Counted from the stretch's first letter, positions 51,015-61,134 are shown. The stretch: 64,000 nt of DNA from Bacillales bacterium (GCA_035700025.1 DASSOY010000063.1:1-64000); one strand, 5' to 3'. Translations and numbers: made by a program. The notes: generated by a model from the letters alone, not told the origin.

Positions 51015-51043
51015 ATTATAGTCTTCCTATCCGTGAATGTCAA
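51015..51043 (-). promoter_or_regulatory. Sigma-A promoter of yceD-rpmF
   Basis: TTGACA (51043-51038) and TATAAT (51020-51015) with a 17-base spacer on the minus strand: a perfect consensus promoter, fitting a ribosomal protein operon. Confidence 0.9.
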
Positions 51044-51066
51044 ATCCGATCGTTTCTTTCGCCCGC

Positions 51067-51095
51067 TTTACTTCAACGTTAAAACCGCCTATGAT
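51067..51095 (+). promoter_or_regulatory. Sigma-A promoter of tmcAL
   Basis: TTTACT (51067-51072) and TATGAT (51090-51095) are 17 bases apart on the plus strand, 36 bases before the ATG and divergent from the yceD promoter. Confidence 0.7.
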
Positions 51096-51131
51096 AAAAG
51101 AAATCCAGTGACACGGAAAGGATGCAAATGG

Positions 51132-52364
51132 ATGAAGGCTGTCGGTGTCATCGTGGAATACAACCCTTTTCACAATGGACATTATTATCATTTGCAACAA
51201 TCGGTGCAAAAATCCGACGCGAATGTCGTCATCGCTGTCATGAGCGGTTCTTTCTTGCAGCGCGGCGAACCGGCGCTCGTATCAAAATGGCAGCGAACGA
51301 AAATGGCGTTGGCCGGCGGAGTCGATGTGGTCGTCGAATTACCTTATGCGTTTTCCACCGGGAAAGCGGAAATCTTTGCAAACGGCGCGATATCCTTATT
51401 GACCGAACTCGGTGCCGACATCGTCAGTTTCGGCAGTGAAAACGGTTCAATCGAACCGTTTGAAACAACGATCGAATTTCTCGACAACCATGAACAGGCC
51501 TATAACGAAACGTTGAAAACCTATCTTGCCGAAGGCTGCAGCTACCCGAAAGCTGCATCGCTTGCCTTCCAGAAGCTCACACCGGATCATTCGCAACTCG
51601 TAGATTTGTCAAAACCGAACAACATTCTCGGATTTCATTACGTTAAGGCAATCAAAGACCAAAACAGCCCGATTCGGCCGCAAACAATCGCGAGAACCGG
51701 TGCCGATTACCATGACCGTGAACTCGGCATGCGACCGATTGCCAGCGCAACGGGAATTCGCACAGCCATCGTCGAAGAAGGCAAACCGCTCGAATCGGTG
51801 AAGCGGTTCGTTCCCGATTTCACTTATCAGATATTAGAAGAATTCCGAAACCGGCATCGCCATTTCAACAGTTGGGAGCAGTTGTTTCCGTACTTGAAAT
51901 TCCGTTTGTTGACGAGCCGCCCGCATGAGCTTGCCGCTCTTTACGAGGCGGAAGAAGGATTGGAACATCGATTGCAGTCGCACAGTAAACAAGCCGAAAC
52001 GTTCGACGAGTTCATGAACCGAGTGAAAACGAAACGATACACGTGGACGCGATTGCAGCGGTTTTGCGTGCATCTATTGACGGCAACGACGAAAACGGAC
52101 ATGGAGAACATCATCAACAAGCCGCGGGCGACATACATCCGACTGCTCGGCATGTCCGATAAAGGACGCGATTATTTGAACGCGATCAAGAAAGACTTGC
52201 GAATTCCGCTTGTCTCGACAGTGTCCCGCTTCGAAAACCCGCTTCTCGAGCTCGACATACGCGCCTCCGATTGTTATGCACTCGGGTACAGCGGTGCGGC
52301 GCAAACGGAACTGTTGGCGGCCGAGTACGCCACACCTCCGATTCAATGGACACCGACTTCGTAA
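51132..52364 (+). CDS. tmcAL: tRNA(Met) cytidine acetate ligase TmcAL (YlbM)
   Basis: Makes N4-acetylcytidine at the wobble position of elongator tRNA-Met from acetate and ATP. The 410 residues start with the nucleotidyltransferase motif VGVIVEYNPFHNGHYYHL (HxGH type), then MSGSFLQRGEPALVSKW and FGSENGSIEPF, with the tRNA-binding C-terminal part. The start at 51132 fits the family; upstream frame is not conserved. Confidence 0.95.
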   Translation: MKAVGVIVEYNPFHNGHYYHLQQSVQKSDANVVIAVMSGSFLQRGEPALVSKWQRTKMALAGGVDVVVELPYAFSTGKAEIFANGAISLLTELGADIVSFGSENGSIEPFETTIEFLDNHEQAYNETLKTYLAEGCSYPKAASLAFQKLTPDHSQLVDLSKPNNILGFHYVKAIKDQNSPIRPQTIARTGADYHDRELGMRPIASATGIRTAIVEEGKPLESVKRFVPDFTYQILEEFRNRHRHFNSWEQLFPYLKFRLLTSRPHELAALYEAEEGLEHRLQSHSKQAETFDEFMNRVKTKRYTWTRLQRFCVHLLTATTKTDMENIINKPRATYIRLLGMSDKGRDYLNAIKKDLRIPLVSTVSRFENPLLELDIRASDCYALGYSGAAQTELLAAEYATPPIQWTPTS

Positions 52365-52366
52365 TG

Positions 52367-52399
52367 AAAGCAAAGCGCATTACGACGCTTTGCTTTTTT
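52367..52399 (+). terminator. Terminator after tmcAL
   Basis: GCAAAGCG and CGCTTTGC form an 8-bp or longer stem followed by six T on the plus strand. It overlaps the 3' end of the convergent ylbL gene. Confidence 0.88.
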
Positions 52400-53456
52400 C
52401 CTGCTCGCTGCCGGCTTTCGGCTGCAGCTTTTTCAAATAATCAAGCGCGTCTTCAAACGTGTCTACTTTGACAATTTTCATATCCGTTCCAATGTCCTTC
52501 GCCGTTTCCGCCGCGTTCCGGTAATTGTTGTCTTTGGCCGGCGCGAAGAAAATTTCCACGTTTTGTTCGTCGGCAGCGACGACTTTTTCTTTAATGCCTC
52601 CGATCGGACCGACTTCACCTTTCATGTTCATCGTGCCCGTTCCTGCGATTTTATACCCTTTCGTCCAGTTTTTTTCCGTTAACCGATTAAAGATGCCGAG
52701 CGTAAACATTAAACCGCCGGACGGACCGCCAATGTTCTCTGTATGAAAATGAATGTTCGGCTTTACCTTTAACTCAAGGTTCGGAACTTGCATGATCCCA
52801 ATGCCGTATTTCGTGCCGTCGGGATCTTGATTTATAATGCGATCCGGAAATTTCCCGATGGCCACGGTCAACGTTTTCTTGTTTCCGTTCCGTTTTACCG
52901 TCAGCGACACTTTGTCCCCTTTTGTTTTCCCCTTCATAACCGAAGAAAGATCTTTGTACGTATGAATTTCCTTTCCTTCGGCAGCCACGATCAAATCACC
53001 TGGTTTCAACTTTTTCGCCGCCGGCATCCCATCGATGACTCGGATGACGATCAATCCTTTATGATGAATTTCCGGACGTTTTCCGGCATGTTTGTAGGCA
53101 ATATACGTCGCTGCGAACTGGGATGTGTCCATCAAATGGAGCTGATACGTTTCGTATTCTTGCTGCGACTCACCTTTTTGCAGCAACCGATCCATTGGAA
53201 TGAGTTCATGGTATTTCAATACTTTGGCAAGTGCATATTGATAGATATTCGGTTGAACAAGCCGAACCGTCATGAACAAAAATTGACCGTGTTTATATTC
53301 ATGTTCTCCTTCTACGTCAATGACTGGATCGAGGTTATGAGCACTACCCGGTTTCATCACTTCGTACGGTAAACGGTAAAAAATTGAAAAAACCACGAGC
53401 GCCATAACAATCACGAACCCTAGATAACCGAACGTTTTCTTTCTCCCATCCATCAT
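52380..53456 (-). CDS. ylbL: Lon-like PDZ serine protease YlbL
   Basis: Membrane-anchored protease; in B. subtilis it degrades the SOS division inhibitor YneA. The 358 residues have an N-terminal anchor (about 9-27), a PDZ domain (about 125-200) and a Lon-type C-terminal domain with the Ser-Lys dyad: Ser246 in GGPSGGLMF and Lys289 in GGIKEKVVAA. The ATG follows the ylbK stop directly, with GGAGG upstream, so the two genes form an operon. Confidence 0.95.
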   Translation of the reverse strand: MMDGRKKTFGYLGFVIVMALVVFSIFYRLPYEVMKPGSAHNLDPVIDVEGEHEYKHGQFLFMTVRLVQPNIYQYALAKVLKYHELIPMDRLLQKGESQQEYETYQLHLMDTSQFAATYIAYKHAGKRPEIHHKGLIVIRVIDGMPAAKKLKPGDLIVAAEGKEIHTYKDLSSVMKGKTKGDKVSLTVKRNGNKKTLTVAIGKFPDRIINQDPDGTKYGIGIMQVPNLELKVKPNIHFHTENIGGPSGGLMFTLGIFNRLTEKNWTKGYKIAGTGTMNMKGEVGPIGGIKEKVVAADEQNVEIFFAPAKDNNYRNAAETAKDIGTDMKIVKVDTFEDALDYLKKLQPKAGSEQEKSKAS

Positions 53457-54233
53457 TCATATCCTCCGTTTCGAAAGTGCGGCTTCGATTTCAGGTAAAT
53501 GTTTCCTCGCTTCTTCTTCCCCAAGTTTAATCATTTCCGCGACGTTCGTAAATGTACGAGAATTATAAGAACCTAACGGCGGCTTTATCATGACGTCCGC
53601 CTCCATTTCATGCAGGCGAACCATTTCCTCTTGCATAATGTCGATGGTCTGCATGATTACGTCGAAAATCGAATGAACTTCTGAAGATCCTTTAAAAGAG
53701 GAGACATCCACGGCAATCACGACATCGGCGCCCATCTGTTTCGCTGCGGAAACGGGAACACGATCGATCACTCCGCCGTCCACGAGCAGTTTTCCGTCAA
53801 TTTTCGCTGGAACGACAATGCCGGGAATCGAAATGCTTGCCCGCACCGCTTCCGCGGCAGAACCTTCCGTAAACACCACTCGTTCACCCGCGATCAAATC
53901 CGTCGCAATGATCGCCGTCTTCGGCGTCAACTGTTCGATTCTTTTTCCGAAAGTAATCACTTTCAACAGTTCCGTCACTTTCTCGCCAGCGATAAACCCC
54001 ATCTTCGGTACAATGAAATCGAGGTAATATTTGCGCCGAAACGTCGTCGCCATTTTAAACAGGCTTTCCACGTTGTGTCCTGCCCCGTACAATGCCGCCG
54101 TCAACGCTCCCATACTGCTGCCGGCAATATAATCGATCGGAATGTTGGCTTCCTCAAGCACCTTCAACACCCCGACATGGGCAAACCCTTTGGCGCCGCC
54201 CGATCCGAGCGCCAAACCAACTTTCGGTCTCAC
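53457..54233 (-). CDS. ylbK: Patatin-like phospholipase YlbK
   Basis: Acyl hydrolase of the RssA group with a Ser-Asp dyad. The 258 residues have the oxyanion loop GLALGSGGAKGFAH, the nucleophile GSSMGAL and the aspartate in LLVDGGVIDRVPV. The start is a GTG (54233) with GGAAGGGAAG upstream. Substrate unknown. Operon with ylbL. Confidence 0.92.
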   Translation of the reverse strand: MRPKVGLALGSGGAKGFAHVGVLKVLEEANIPIDYIAGSSMGALTAALYGAGHNVESLFKMATTFRRKYYLDFIVPKMGFIAGEKVTELLKVITFGKRIEQLTPKTAIIATDLIAGERVVFTEGSAAEAVRASISIPGIVVPAKIDGKLLVDGGVIDRVPVSAAKQMGADVVIAVDVSSFKGSSEVHSIFDVIMQTIDIMQEEMVRLHEMEADVMIKPPLGSYNSRTFTNVAEMIKLGEEEARKHLPEIEAALSKRRI

Positions 54234-54436
54234 ATGCTTCCCTTCCTTCCGGAGTGTTTCCCTTGACTCCTTCACTTTATGGTCTAAAAGGCGTCTCGAT
54301 ACGTATAATTTAGCAAGAGGGCTTGTTCTTGTTTTCCCTTTTCAAAGCTTAAAGAAACGACACGTAACCATTTGATCTTGATTTGAGCATCCGCCGAAAC
54401 TCGGTTAACCGCGTTGCACGAGGAGGCCAAAACATC

Positions 54437-55666
54437 GTGTGGAGCCATACTGCCCAATGGAAAACATTGTTCATGACAACATGCGCACTCACCATCGCCG
54501 CTTCCTTGATGATTTTTCCGAAGGCAGCTTACGAAGCATCATTGCGTGGATTGGAGATGTGGTGGGACGTTGTGTTTCCATCCTTGTTGCCCTTTTTCAT
54601 CATGTCCGAATTGTTGATCGGCTTCGGCGTCGTACATTTGCTTGGGGCCGTCTTCGAGCCGTTCATGCGCCCTTTGTTTCGTGTGCCTGGTGCCGGCGGA
54701 TTCGTGTGGGCGATGGGAATTGCCTCCGGCTACCCCGCCGGTGCGAAACTGACCGCCCGCTTGCGTCAGGAAGGCCAGCTGACGAAACTTGAAGCAGAAA
54801 GACTCGCCTCTTTCACGAACTTCTCCAATCCTTTATTTATGTTCGGAGCTGTCGCGGTCGGTTTTTTTCATAATGCCTCACTCGGTCTTATTCTCGCGGC
54901 GAGCCATTATCTCGGAAACTTTTGCGTCGGCCTCGTCATGCGTTTTTACGGAAAAGGCGAAGAACGCGTCTATGCCTTCAAGGGATATCGCAAAGCTTCG
55001 ATCCGAAAAGCGATCGATCTCATCCATCATGAACGCCAACGCGATCGCCGCCCGCTCGGTAAGCTGTTGGGCGACGCCGTTTCTTCATCGGTCTCGACTT
55101 TGTTGACGATCGGTGGATTCGTTATTCTATTTTCCGTCATCAATCGAGTGTTTGAACTTTTACACATTACCGACGGCCTGGCAGCGATCGTTTCGTTCAT
55201 TTTGAACCAACTGCACATTCCTCCCGAATTAAGTCATGCGCTCGTTTCCGGCTTGTTTGAGATTACGCTCGGCGCCCAAACGGCGAGCCAAACCGATACG
55301 TTTCTGTTTTACCAAATCATGGTCACTAGTTTCATTCTCGCTTTTTGCGGGTTTTCCGTACAGGCGCAAGTCGCCAGCATTCTCGCCGACACCGATATTC
55401 GGTTCAAACCTTTTTTCCTTGCAAGAGGATTGCACGGAATTTTTGCGTCCTTATTTACGCTTATCCTTTGGAATCCACTATTTGTCGAACGCACGGCGGG
55501 AAAATCGACCGTTACCGTCGATACATTCGAAACGAAAACCGCATTCCCGGTTTTGCAATCGGCGTGGGAACACTTGCTTCATTACGGCGCCTTGGTTTCG
55601 TTCGTTGCTCTATTAGCGTATATGGCGATCACAATCGGAAAGATGAAAAAAAATCCCCTGACATAA
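54437..55666 (+). CDS. ylbJ: Sporulation integral membrane protein YlbJ
   Basis: Membrane protein of 409 residues with about eight hydrophobic segments and two nucleoside-transporter gate-like halves (PSLLPFFIMSELLIGFGVV and the region after LLTIGGFVILFSVINRV). In B. subtilis it is a sigma-E gene needed for resistant spores. The start is a GTG (54437) ten bases after GAGGAGG. It is the only plus-strand gene of this stretch and diverges from ylbK. Confidence 0.93.
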   Translation: MWSHTAQWKTLFMTTCALTIAASLMIFPKAAYEASLRGLEMWWDVVFPSLLPFFIMSELLIGFGVVHLLGAVFEPFMRPLFRVPGAGGFVWAMGIASGYPAGAKLTARLRQEGQLTKLEAERLASFTNFSNPLFMFGAVAVGFFHNASLGLILAASHYLGNFCVGLVMRFYGKGEERVYAFKGYRKASIRKAIDLIHHERQRDRRPLGKLLGDAVSSSVSTLLTIGGFVILFSVINRVFELLHITDGLAAIVSFILNQLHIPPELSHALVSGLFEITLGAQTASQTDTFLFYQIMVTSFILAFCGFSVQAQVASILADTDIRFKPFFLARGLHGIFASLFTLILWNPLFVERTAGKSTVTVDTFETKTAFPVLQSAWEHLLHYGALVSFVALLAYMAITIGKMKKNPLT

Positions 55667-55677
55667 CGGCGGGGAAT
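55646..55677 (-). terminator. Terminator of the rsmD-coaD operon
   Basis: The minus strand pairs ATTCCCC with GGGGAT around a 12-base loop and ends in eight T. It overlaps the 3' end of the convergent ylbJ. Confidence 0.85.
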
Positions 55678-55700
55678 CGAAACCGGGTGAGGCGTTCATT

Positions 55701-56764
<1,064 letters not shown>

Positions 56765-56989
56765 GACGCTCACCTTCTTCGTTAGTCGCACAACGTCCTA
56801 GGCCTCTCGATCCGAATACGCTCGTGTCAAGATGCTCAAGTACAATCGGCTGCTGCCCAAACGTCCATCCGAGTGCCGATGGACAGTGCTTGTGTATGCG
56901 ATTTCAGATCTATCCTATCATAAAAAGAATTCGACACCAAACGGAAGATGGTTTTTTCAAGTTCATGTATAAACGACAACATCCCCGTT

Positions 56990-57155
56990 CATACTAGGGA
57001 CAACAGCATGGTTATTGAATCATGTTGTTGCCAACCGCGGAGAAGGCTTACGTTTCCCCATAAGTTCTTCCTCCGGTTTCTCCTCTCCCATTGCCTTTGA
57101 CCTGAATAAGGTTGTAAAGGCACCCACAGGTCGATTCCTGTGGGTATTTTTATGT
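56990..57155 (-). ncRNA. Candidate structured RNA upstream of rsmD (ylbH-leader-like)
   Basis: The 430-base gap between ylbG and rsmD contains four stacked hairpins within 56990-57155: ACCCACAGG/CCTGTGGGT, GCCTTT-AACCT/AGGT-AAAGGC, CTTATG/CGTAAG capped by GGGAAA and flanked by AACCG/CGGTT, and AACAACATG/CATG-TGTTGT. A T-G wobble in the third stem favours the minus strand. Rfam has a ylbH leader family in this genomic position in bacilli. The right-most hairpin, read on the plus strand, is followed by TATTTTT, so a plus-strand transcript ending there cannot be excluded. The other 225 bases (56765-56989) show only a 7-bp hairpin near 56871-56892. Confidence 0.45.
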
Positions 57156-57163
57156 TGACGAAA

Positions 57164-57193
57164 AAAACTGCCCCCCAACTCGGGGGCAGTTCG
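57164..57193 (-). terminator. Terminator of the ylbD-ylbF-ylbG group
   Basis: The minus strand has ACTGCCCCC, loop, GGGGGGCAGT and then seven T, just after the ylbG stop. It shows rsmD is a separate unit. Confidence 0.92.
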
Positions 57194-57195
57194 AC

Positions 57196-57471
57196 TCAAA
57201 TTTTCAACTTGTAATCATATTCTTTCGCTTTGTCTGAACTCGGTTGCTCAAATTCCGTTTTCAAAAACGGACGCTGCGAGAGTTGGACGTCCTTCACATA
57301 AGGAAGCGCGTTCAAACGCTCTGCGGTTTGTTCGCAATTGTCGGCATCGCAGTAGAGCACGGCATATTTCAGACGTTTCGAAACGTAATGAACATTTCCG
57401 TACTTCCGCAGCGATCTTGACGGCTTTAATGAACGGATCCAAACGATTAATCCGACTCGCTCCTTAAACAT
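57196..57471 (-). CDS. ylbG: DUF2129 protein YlbG
   Basis: A 91-residue protein of unknown function with the family motifs RKYGNVHYVSKRLKYAVLYC, RPFLKTEFE and KAKEYDYKL. AAGGGGA precedes the ATG. It lies between ylbF and rsmD as in B. subtilis. Confidence 0.92.
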   Translation of the reverse strand: MFKERVGLIVWIRSLKPSRSLRKYGNVHYVSKRLKYAVLYCDADNCEQTAERLNALPYVKDVQLSQRPFLKTEFEQPSSDKAKEYDYKLKI

Positions 57472-57517
57472 ACGACTTCCCCTTACTGAATGTTTCTATT
57501 GTCAGTATAACATGGAT

Positions 57518-57958
57518 TTAACGACAATTGCATTTACCGCCTGCACCGCATCCCCCGCTGCAACGCATGTTGTCGAAAAACGGATTCCCCGTCGGCACTT
57601 TGATTTTCGGGGAAACCGCGAAAGCAATAATTTGCGACAGTTCGTTGCACAACGCTTCAAGTTCTTCTTCGGCTTTTTTGAAAGCGGCGACCACTTCGTT
57701 CATGTCGAGTTCCCGTTTCACTTCACGGACTTGTTTCGTCACGCTGTCAAACTCGGGATGATATTTCCCGAACCGTTGAACTTCTTCGTATTTGGCCTTC
57801 ATTTTCGCAAAGCGTTCAATCAGCCTTCCCGCTTCTTCGTCTTCCCGCAATTTATTTTTGCACGCCCTGTAATGATCGGCAGTTTCCGAACGCGCGATCA
57901 TCCCGGCAAGAGCATCGGCTTCTTCAAGCAATGCATAATCTTCAATGGTGGCGATCAC
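57518..57958 (-). CDS. ricF: Regulatory iron-sulfur protein RicF/YlbF
   Basis: Member of the YlbF/YmcA family. In B. subtilis YlbF forms a complex with YmcA and YaaT that carries [4Fe-4S] clusters and affects RNase Y activity, competence, biofilm and sporulation. The 146 residues have the helical core (RFGKYHPEFDSVTKQVREVK), VKVPTGNPFFDNM and the cysteine tail CSGGCGAGGKCNC. Start: GTG at 57958, six bases after GGAGGTG; an ATG six codons upstream precedes that site and is unlikely. Confidence 0.94.
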   Translation of the reverse strand: MIATIEDYALLEEADALAGMIARSETADHYRACKNKLREDEEAGRLIERFAKMKAKYEEVQRFGKYHPEFDSVTKQVREVKRELDMNEVVAAFKKAEEELEALCNELSQIIAFAVSPKIKVPTGNPFFDNMRCSGGCGAGGKCNCR

Positions 57959-58021
57959 ATCCAACACCTCCACCATCAGTGTACCATTTTTTTCACCAAA
58001 AATCTTTCGCTTGTCTCGACT

Positions 58022-58477
58022 CTATCGAGGTTGATGGTACGGAAAAGGTTGATACGGTCCTTGAGGGGGCGGATACGGTCCGTAAGGATACGGTTGCTGC
58101 CCGCGGGCGTCGGACGATCCCCCGGTATTTGTGTCGGATTGCGAGGCTGCCCCTCCGTTACCTCCCTGGAATGATTCCATCACTTTCTGTACGTTTGTTA
58201 ATACGCCGCTAAATTCGTCGATGTAATGTTGCAAATCGTTGAAGTCGATCTTCTTGATCACTGACATGACGTCGGCAAGTTTATTTGCCTGTTCACGCGT
58301 CCTCGGCTCGTTACGCTTTTCCGGCAAATACGGATCCCAAATTTCGTGATCTTCCCCGAATATGACCCATTCTTCGTAAATTTGCTGCCACGTTCGATTT
58401 TCGTTGCGTACTTCTTCAGCGAGTTTCGGATGTTTACGCACGAACGTCTTGAATTTCTCAAGCTTCTCGGAAGCCAT
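58022..58477 (-). CDS. ylbD: Putative spore coat protein YlbD
   Basis: The 151 residues begin with a helical YlbD_coat domain (KFKTFVRKHPKLAEEVR, TWQQIYEEWVIFGEDHEIWD) and end in a Gly/Ser linker and a Pro/Tyr-rich tail. The family is annotated as coat-related; the function is not proven. GGGAGGTGA precedes the ATG. Confidence 0.88.
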   Translation of the reverse strand: MASEKLEKFKTFVRKHPKLAEEVRNENRTWQQIYEEWVIFGEDHEIWDPYLPEKRNEPRTREQANKLADVMSVIKKIDFNDLQHYIDEFSGVLTNVQKVMESFQGGNGGAASQSDTNTGGSSDARGQQPYPYGPYPPPQGPYQPFPYHQPR

Positions 58478-58549
58478 TGCCCGTCACCTCCCGAATGCAT
58501 TCTGGGCTTACTACATAATACCCGCAGACAGGAGATGCGTGCGCCTATT

Positions 58550-59584
58550 TTAAAATGGGGTTACGAAATCTTGCGTATAATATTTTTCGTAAACGCCGAC
58601 TCCGATGGCGGTAAACGAATGGCGAAACAAGTTTTCCCGGTGTCCCTCACTGTTCAACCATCCGTATACAGCCGCCAACCCGTCGACATAACCTGCAGCA
58701 ATGTTTTCACCGGCAAGAACATAGCGAACGCCGGCTTCGTGCAGCCGGTCGCCGAGATCGCCTTCCGTTGGAGATACATGAGCGAAATAATCGTTGACTG
58801 CCATATCCTTGCTGTGCAAATAAGCGGCACGAGCAGCACCGTCATGCCATTTAAGGGTTGAAAGGCCGTAACGTTGCCGAAGCCGATTGCTGACGGCAGC
58901 GATTTGCCGCTCTTCTCCTTCTTCAATCGGACGCCATTGTTTGCGCGATTCGATTTTCGGTTTCCGGATGTGTCCGCGATACGTAACCGAGTACGGTTGC
59001 AAGCGAATGGTCGTTTCTGCGTTCATGTAACGAATGCCTTGCAGGCGATCCGTGAACGTATCAAAATAAAGAATCGCATAGTCATTTCCCACCTTGACAA
59101 GCGGACGGGCCTCCAAGTCGCTTTTCTTCAATCTAAACCGATAGGAACCGCCGTCATAGCGGATGGTGACAGTTGATTGCATAGAAAACGAAGAAATGGC
59201 TTGATTTCTGGCTTCTCCGATGTGCAACGGAGCGATGTCGAGGTTTTTACCGAGTGCAAACACGGTTACCACTTTACTGTCGGCGACTCCGATCTGCAAG
59301 TAACCACGTTCGTATTGATCATACACCCACCAATCATAACCATAAGCTGAAGGATCGATGCGGGACGGCTTGCCGAAAGTATTTTCCACTTGTGCCCCGC
59401 TCTTTCCGATCCACTGTGCGAGGCCTTGTTTCATTACAGGAACAGGAACACTCGGTTCATCGGTTTTACGGTCTTCTGTCCCGAAAGTGCCGTCTAATAC
59501 GGACAACGGAGCTTCGTTGTACAAAAAAACGAGAAAAAGCACGAGGATGCCTGCGGATACAGAAAACTTGCGTATGATTCCCAC
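58550..59584 (-). CDS. ylbC: Secreted CAP-domain protein YlbC
   Basis: Exported protein of about 344 residues: an N-terminal membrane segment, a CAP-associated N-terminal domain (about 45-185) and a C-terminal CAP/SCP domain (about 210-340) with HSKDMAVNDYFAHVSP, AGENIAAGY and WLNSEGHRENLF. The role of such proteins in spore formers is unclear. The start is near GTG 59584, 9 bases after AAGGGG; TTG codons at 59590 and 59587 are alternatives. Confidence 0.9.
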   Translation of the reverse strand: MGIIRKFSVSAGILVLFLVFLYNEAPLSVLDGTFGTEDRKTDEPSVPVPVMKQGLAQWIGKSGAQVENTFGKPSRIDPSAYGYDWWVYDQYERGYLQIGVADSKVVTVFALGKNLDIAPLHIGEARNQAISSFSMQSTVTIRYDGGSYRFRLKKSDLEARPLVKVGNDYAILYFDTFTDRLQGIRYMNAETTIRLQPYSVTYRGHIRKPKIESRKQWRPIEEGEERQIAAVSNRLRQRYGLSTLKWHDGAARAAYLHSKDMAVNDYFAHVSPTEGDLGDRLHEAGVRYVLAGENIAAGYVDGLAAVYGWLNSEGHRENLFRHSFTAIGVGVYEKYYTQDFVTPF

Positions 59585-59653
59585 CAACAATCACCCCTTC
59601 AACTGAGCCGAGACTTCGCCAAGTCGGCTCGCACCCGCCCCGCATAACAATGA

Positions 59654-59700
59654 CCCCTGTCACCTTGCACGGGGACAGGGGGACAGGGGGACAGGGGACA
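59654..59700. repeat. GGGGGACA short tandem repeats with inverted partner
   Basis: Four copies of GGGGACA/GGGGGACA lie in a row at 59671-59700 with a period of 7-8 bases. A reverse copy, CCCCTGTC, lies 9 bases before them (59654-59661), so the element can fold into a hairpin. It fills the gap between ylbC and the PepSY-like gene. A further hairpin (GAGCCGA / TCGGCTC) is at about 59605-59630. Confidence 0.75.
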
Positions 59701-59713
59701 CGAACTGGAACCG

Positions 59714-60013
59714 TTACCGGTCTACCTCTTTCTTCATGATTGTGCGCTTCGGCAATTTTTTTAAACAAACCACCTTTTTGCTCCTTGGATCAATCATGAC
59801 GACGATCAATCGGCTGCCTTTCCTCATGGCCACTTCGTAAACGTCACTGCCGCGAAAATGAGTTTTCCGGATGTTTTTGACCGTTCCGTTTACGGTTTCG
59901 TGCGCGATTTCAAGAACTTCACTTCTGTTCAGCCTTGATTCGGCATGAACGGTCGTCGACATTAGACTAAGCGTGCAAAGGACGATGCACATCGACGCCA
60001 GCGATTTTCTCAT
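59714..60013 (-). CDS. Small secreted PepSY-like protein
   Basis: The 99 residues have a signal peptide (MRKSLASMCIVLCTLSLMST, cut near VHA) and one domain that fits PepSY: SEVLEIAHETVNGTVKNIRK, then YEVAMRKGSRLIVVMIDPRS. Such domains often bind or inhibit proteases or act in the envelope. GGGAGG lies before the ATG at 60013. It follows ctaG by 71 bases; a functional link is not shown. Confidence 0.8.
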   Translation of the reverse strand: MRKSLASMCIVLCTLSLMSTTVHAESRLNRSEVLEIAHETVNGTVKNIRKTHFRGSDVYEVAMRKGSRLIVVMIDPRSKKVVCLKKLPKRTIMKKEVDR

Positions 60014-60084
60014 CGGCTTCCTCCCGTTCACATTTTTTCGTCAGTATTCCCAGAGAGGAAAGAAATCATTCACGTCGTCGCGCA

Positions 60085-60963
60085 TTACTTCTTGCCTGTG
60101 CTCGGCATCGTTCTCATCGTTCTGCCCATCGCCGAAGTCGTATACGGATCTTCCTTGACGCCTCTCTTCCGCTCTGTCGTGATCCACTTATAAATGACAA
60201 TGCACAACGCAATGCCGTAGGTGATCTCCTGAATGACCTTCATAAAAACGCCGGCCGCTTGCTGGTCCCATTCCGGCGTCATGAACCAAACCAATTGCGG
60301 AACGTTCGAATAAGCGTCGTAAGCCATATGGTTGGAAAAAGCAAGCAACGCACAAGCCGGCGTCAGCAACATGCCGTCGGCAAACAAATACCCCATTTTC
60401 ATTAAGTAAGAAAGCTGCCGCATTTCTGGAAGCGGTGTAATCACCGGCCACCACATGAAAAATCCGGTGAGGAGCAAAACGCCGTTCGTGACCGGCATCC
60501 AATACATATGGCTCATGATGTAGTTGAACACGAGCGGCAGATGAACGAACGAGAACAGCGCATTGAAAAATACGACGGCGAAAAAAGGCTTCGTGAATGT
60601 CTTTAAAATTTTATACATGACCGGCATGTTCAGCACGGGCTTCCAAAACCATTTAGGAATACCGAGCAAAATTAACGGCGGCACGCATAAGTAAGAAATT
60701 GTCATCGTAATCATGTGAGCGCTGAACAAATACTCGCCGACGACTTTCCAAGGACTGCCTTGGACGGCATAGTAAAGAAACAAACCGGAAAAGAAATAAA
60801 ATTGTTGGGAACGAGTCGCCGGTGTGCTGTTCGGAAAACGGCCGCGCCAACGCCCAGTAACGAACACGTAACAAACGGCAATCAAGATCAACAGCAATAA
60901 AAGCGCTGGATGCCACATATCGTTGAAAGAATATAAGGTTAAAGAAGGTTTCACGTTGTTCAT
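60085..60963 (-). CDS. ctaG: Cytochrome caa3 oxidase assembly factor CtaG
   Basis: Membrane protein required for a functional caa3 oxidase, probably in copper delivery. The 292 residues have seven hydrophobic segments with conserved motifs YAVQGSPWKVVGEYLFSAHM, LPLVFNYIMSH, FMWWPVITPLPE and LVWFMTPEWDQQAAG. The ATG at 60963 has GGAAGG upstream. The cta structural genes would be expected just outside the window to the right. Confidence 0.95.
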   Translation of the reverse strand: MNNVKPSLTLYSFNDMWHPALLLLLILIAVCYVFVTGRWRGRFPNSTPATRSQQFYFFSGLFLYYAVQGSPWKVVGEYLFSAHMITMTISYLCVPPLILLGIPKWFWKPVLNMPVMYKILKTFTKPFFAVVFFNALFSFVHLPLVFNYIMSHMYWMPVTNGVLLLTGFFMWWPVITPLPEMRQLSYLMKMGYLFADGMLLTPACALLAFSNHMAYDAYSNVPQLVWFMTPEWDQQAAGVFMKVIQEITYGIALCIVIYKWITTERKRGVKEDPYTTSAMGRTMRTMPSTGKK

Positions 60964-61134
60964 TTCCTGCACCTTCCTTTGAATAACGAGGATATCCCCA
61001 TTTTACCACATGTCGAGCGGACTATTCGAACGAAGGCGATCTGTTCCTAAAATGGACACAAGTTGTTTGGCGGTTACAGTTATGCTACGATCGGGGTTGA
61101 AAAAGCAATTGCGGGCTGCGGCGGCTCATTACCG

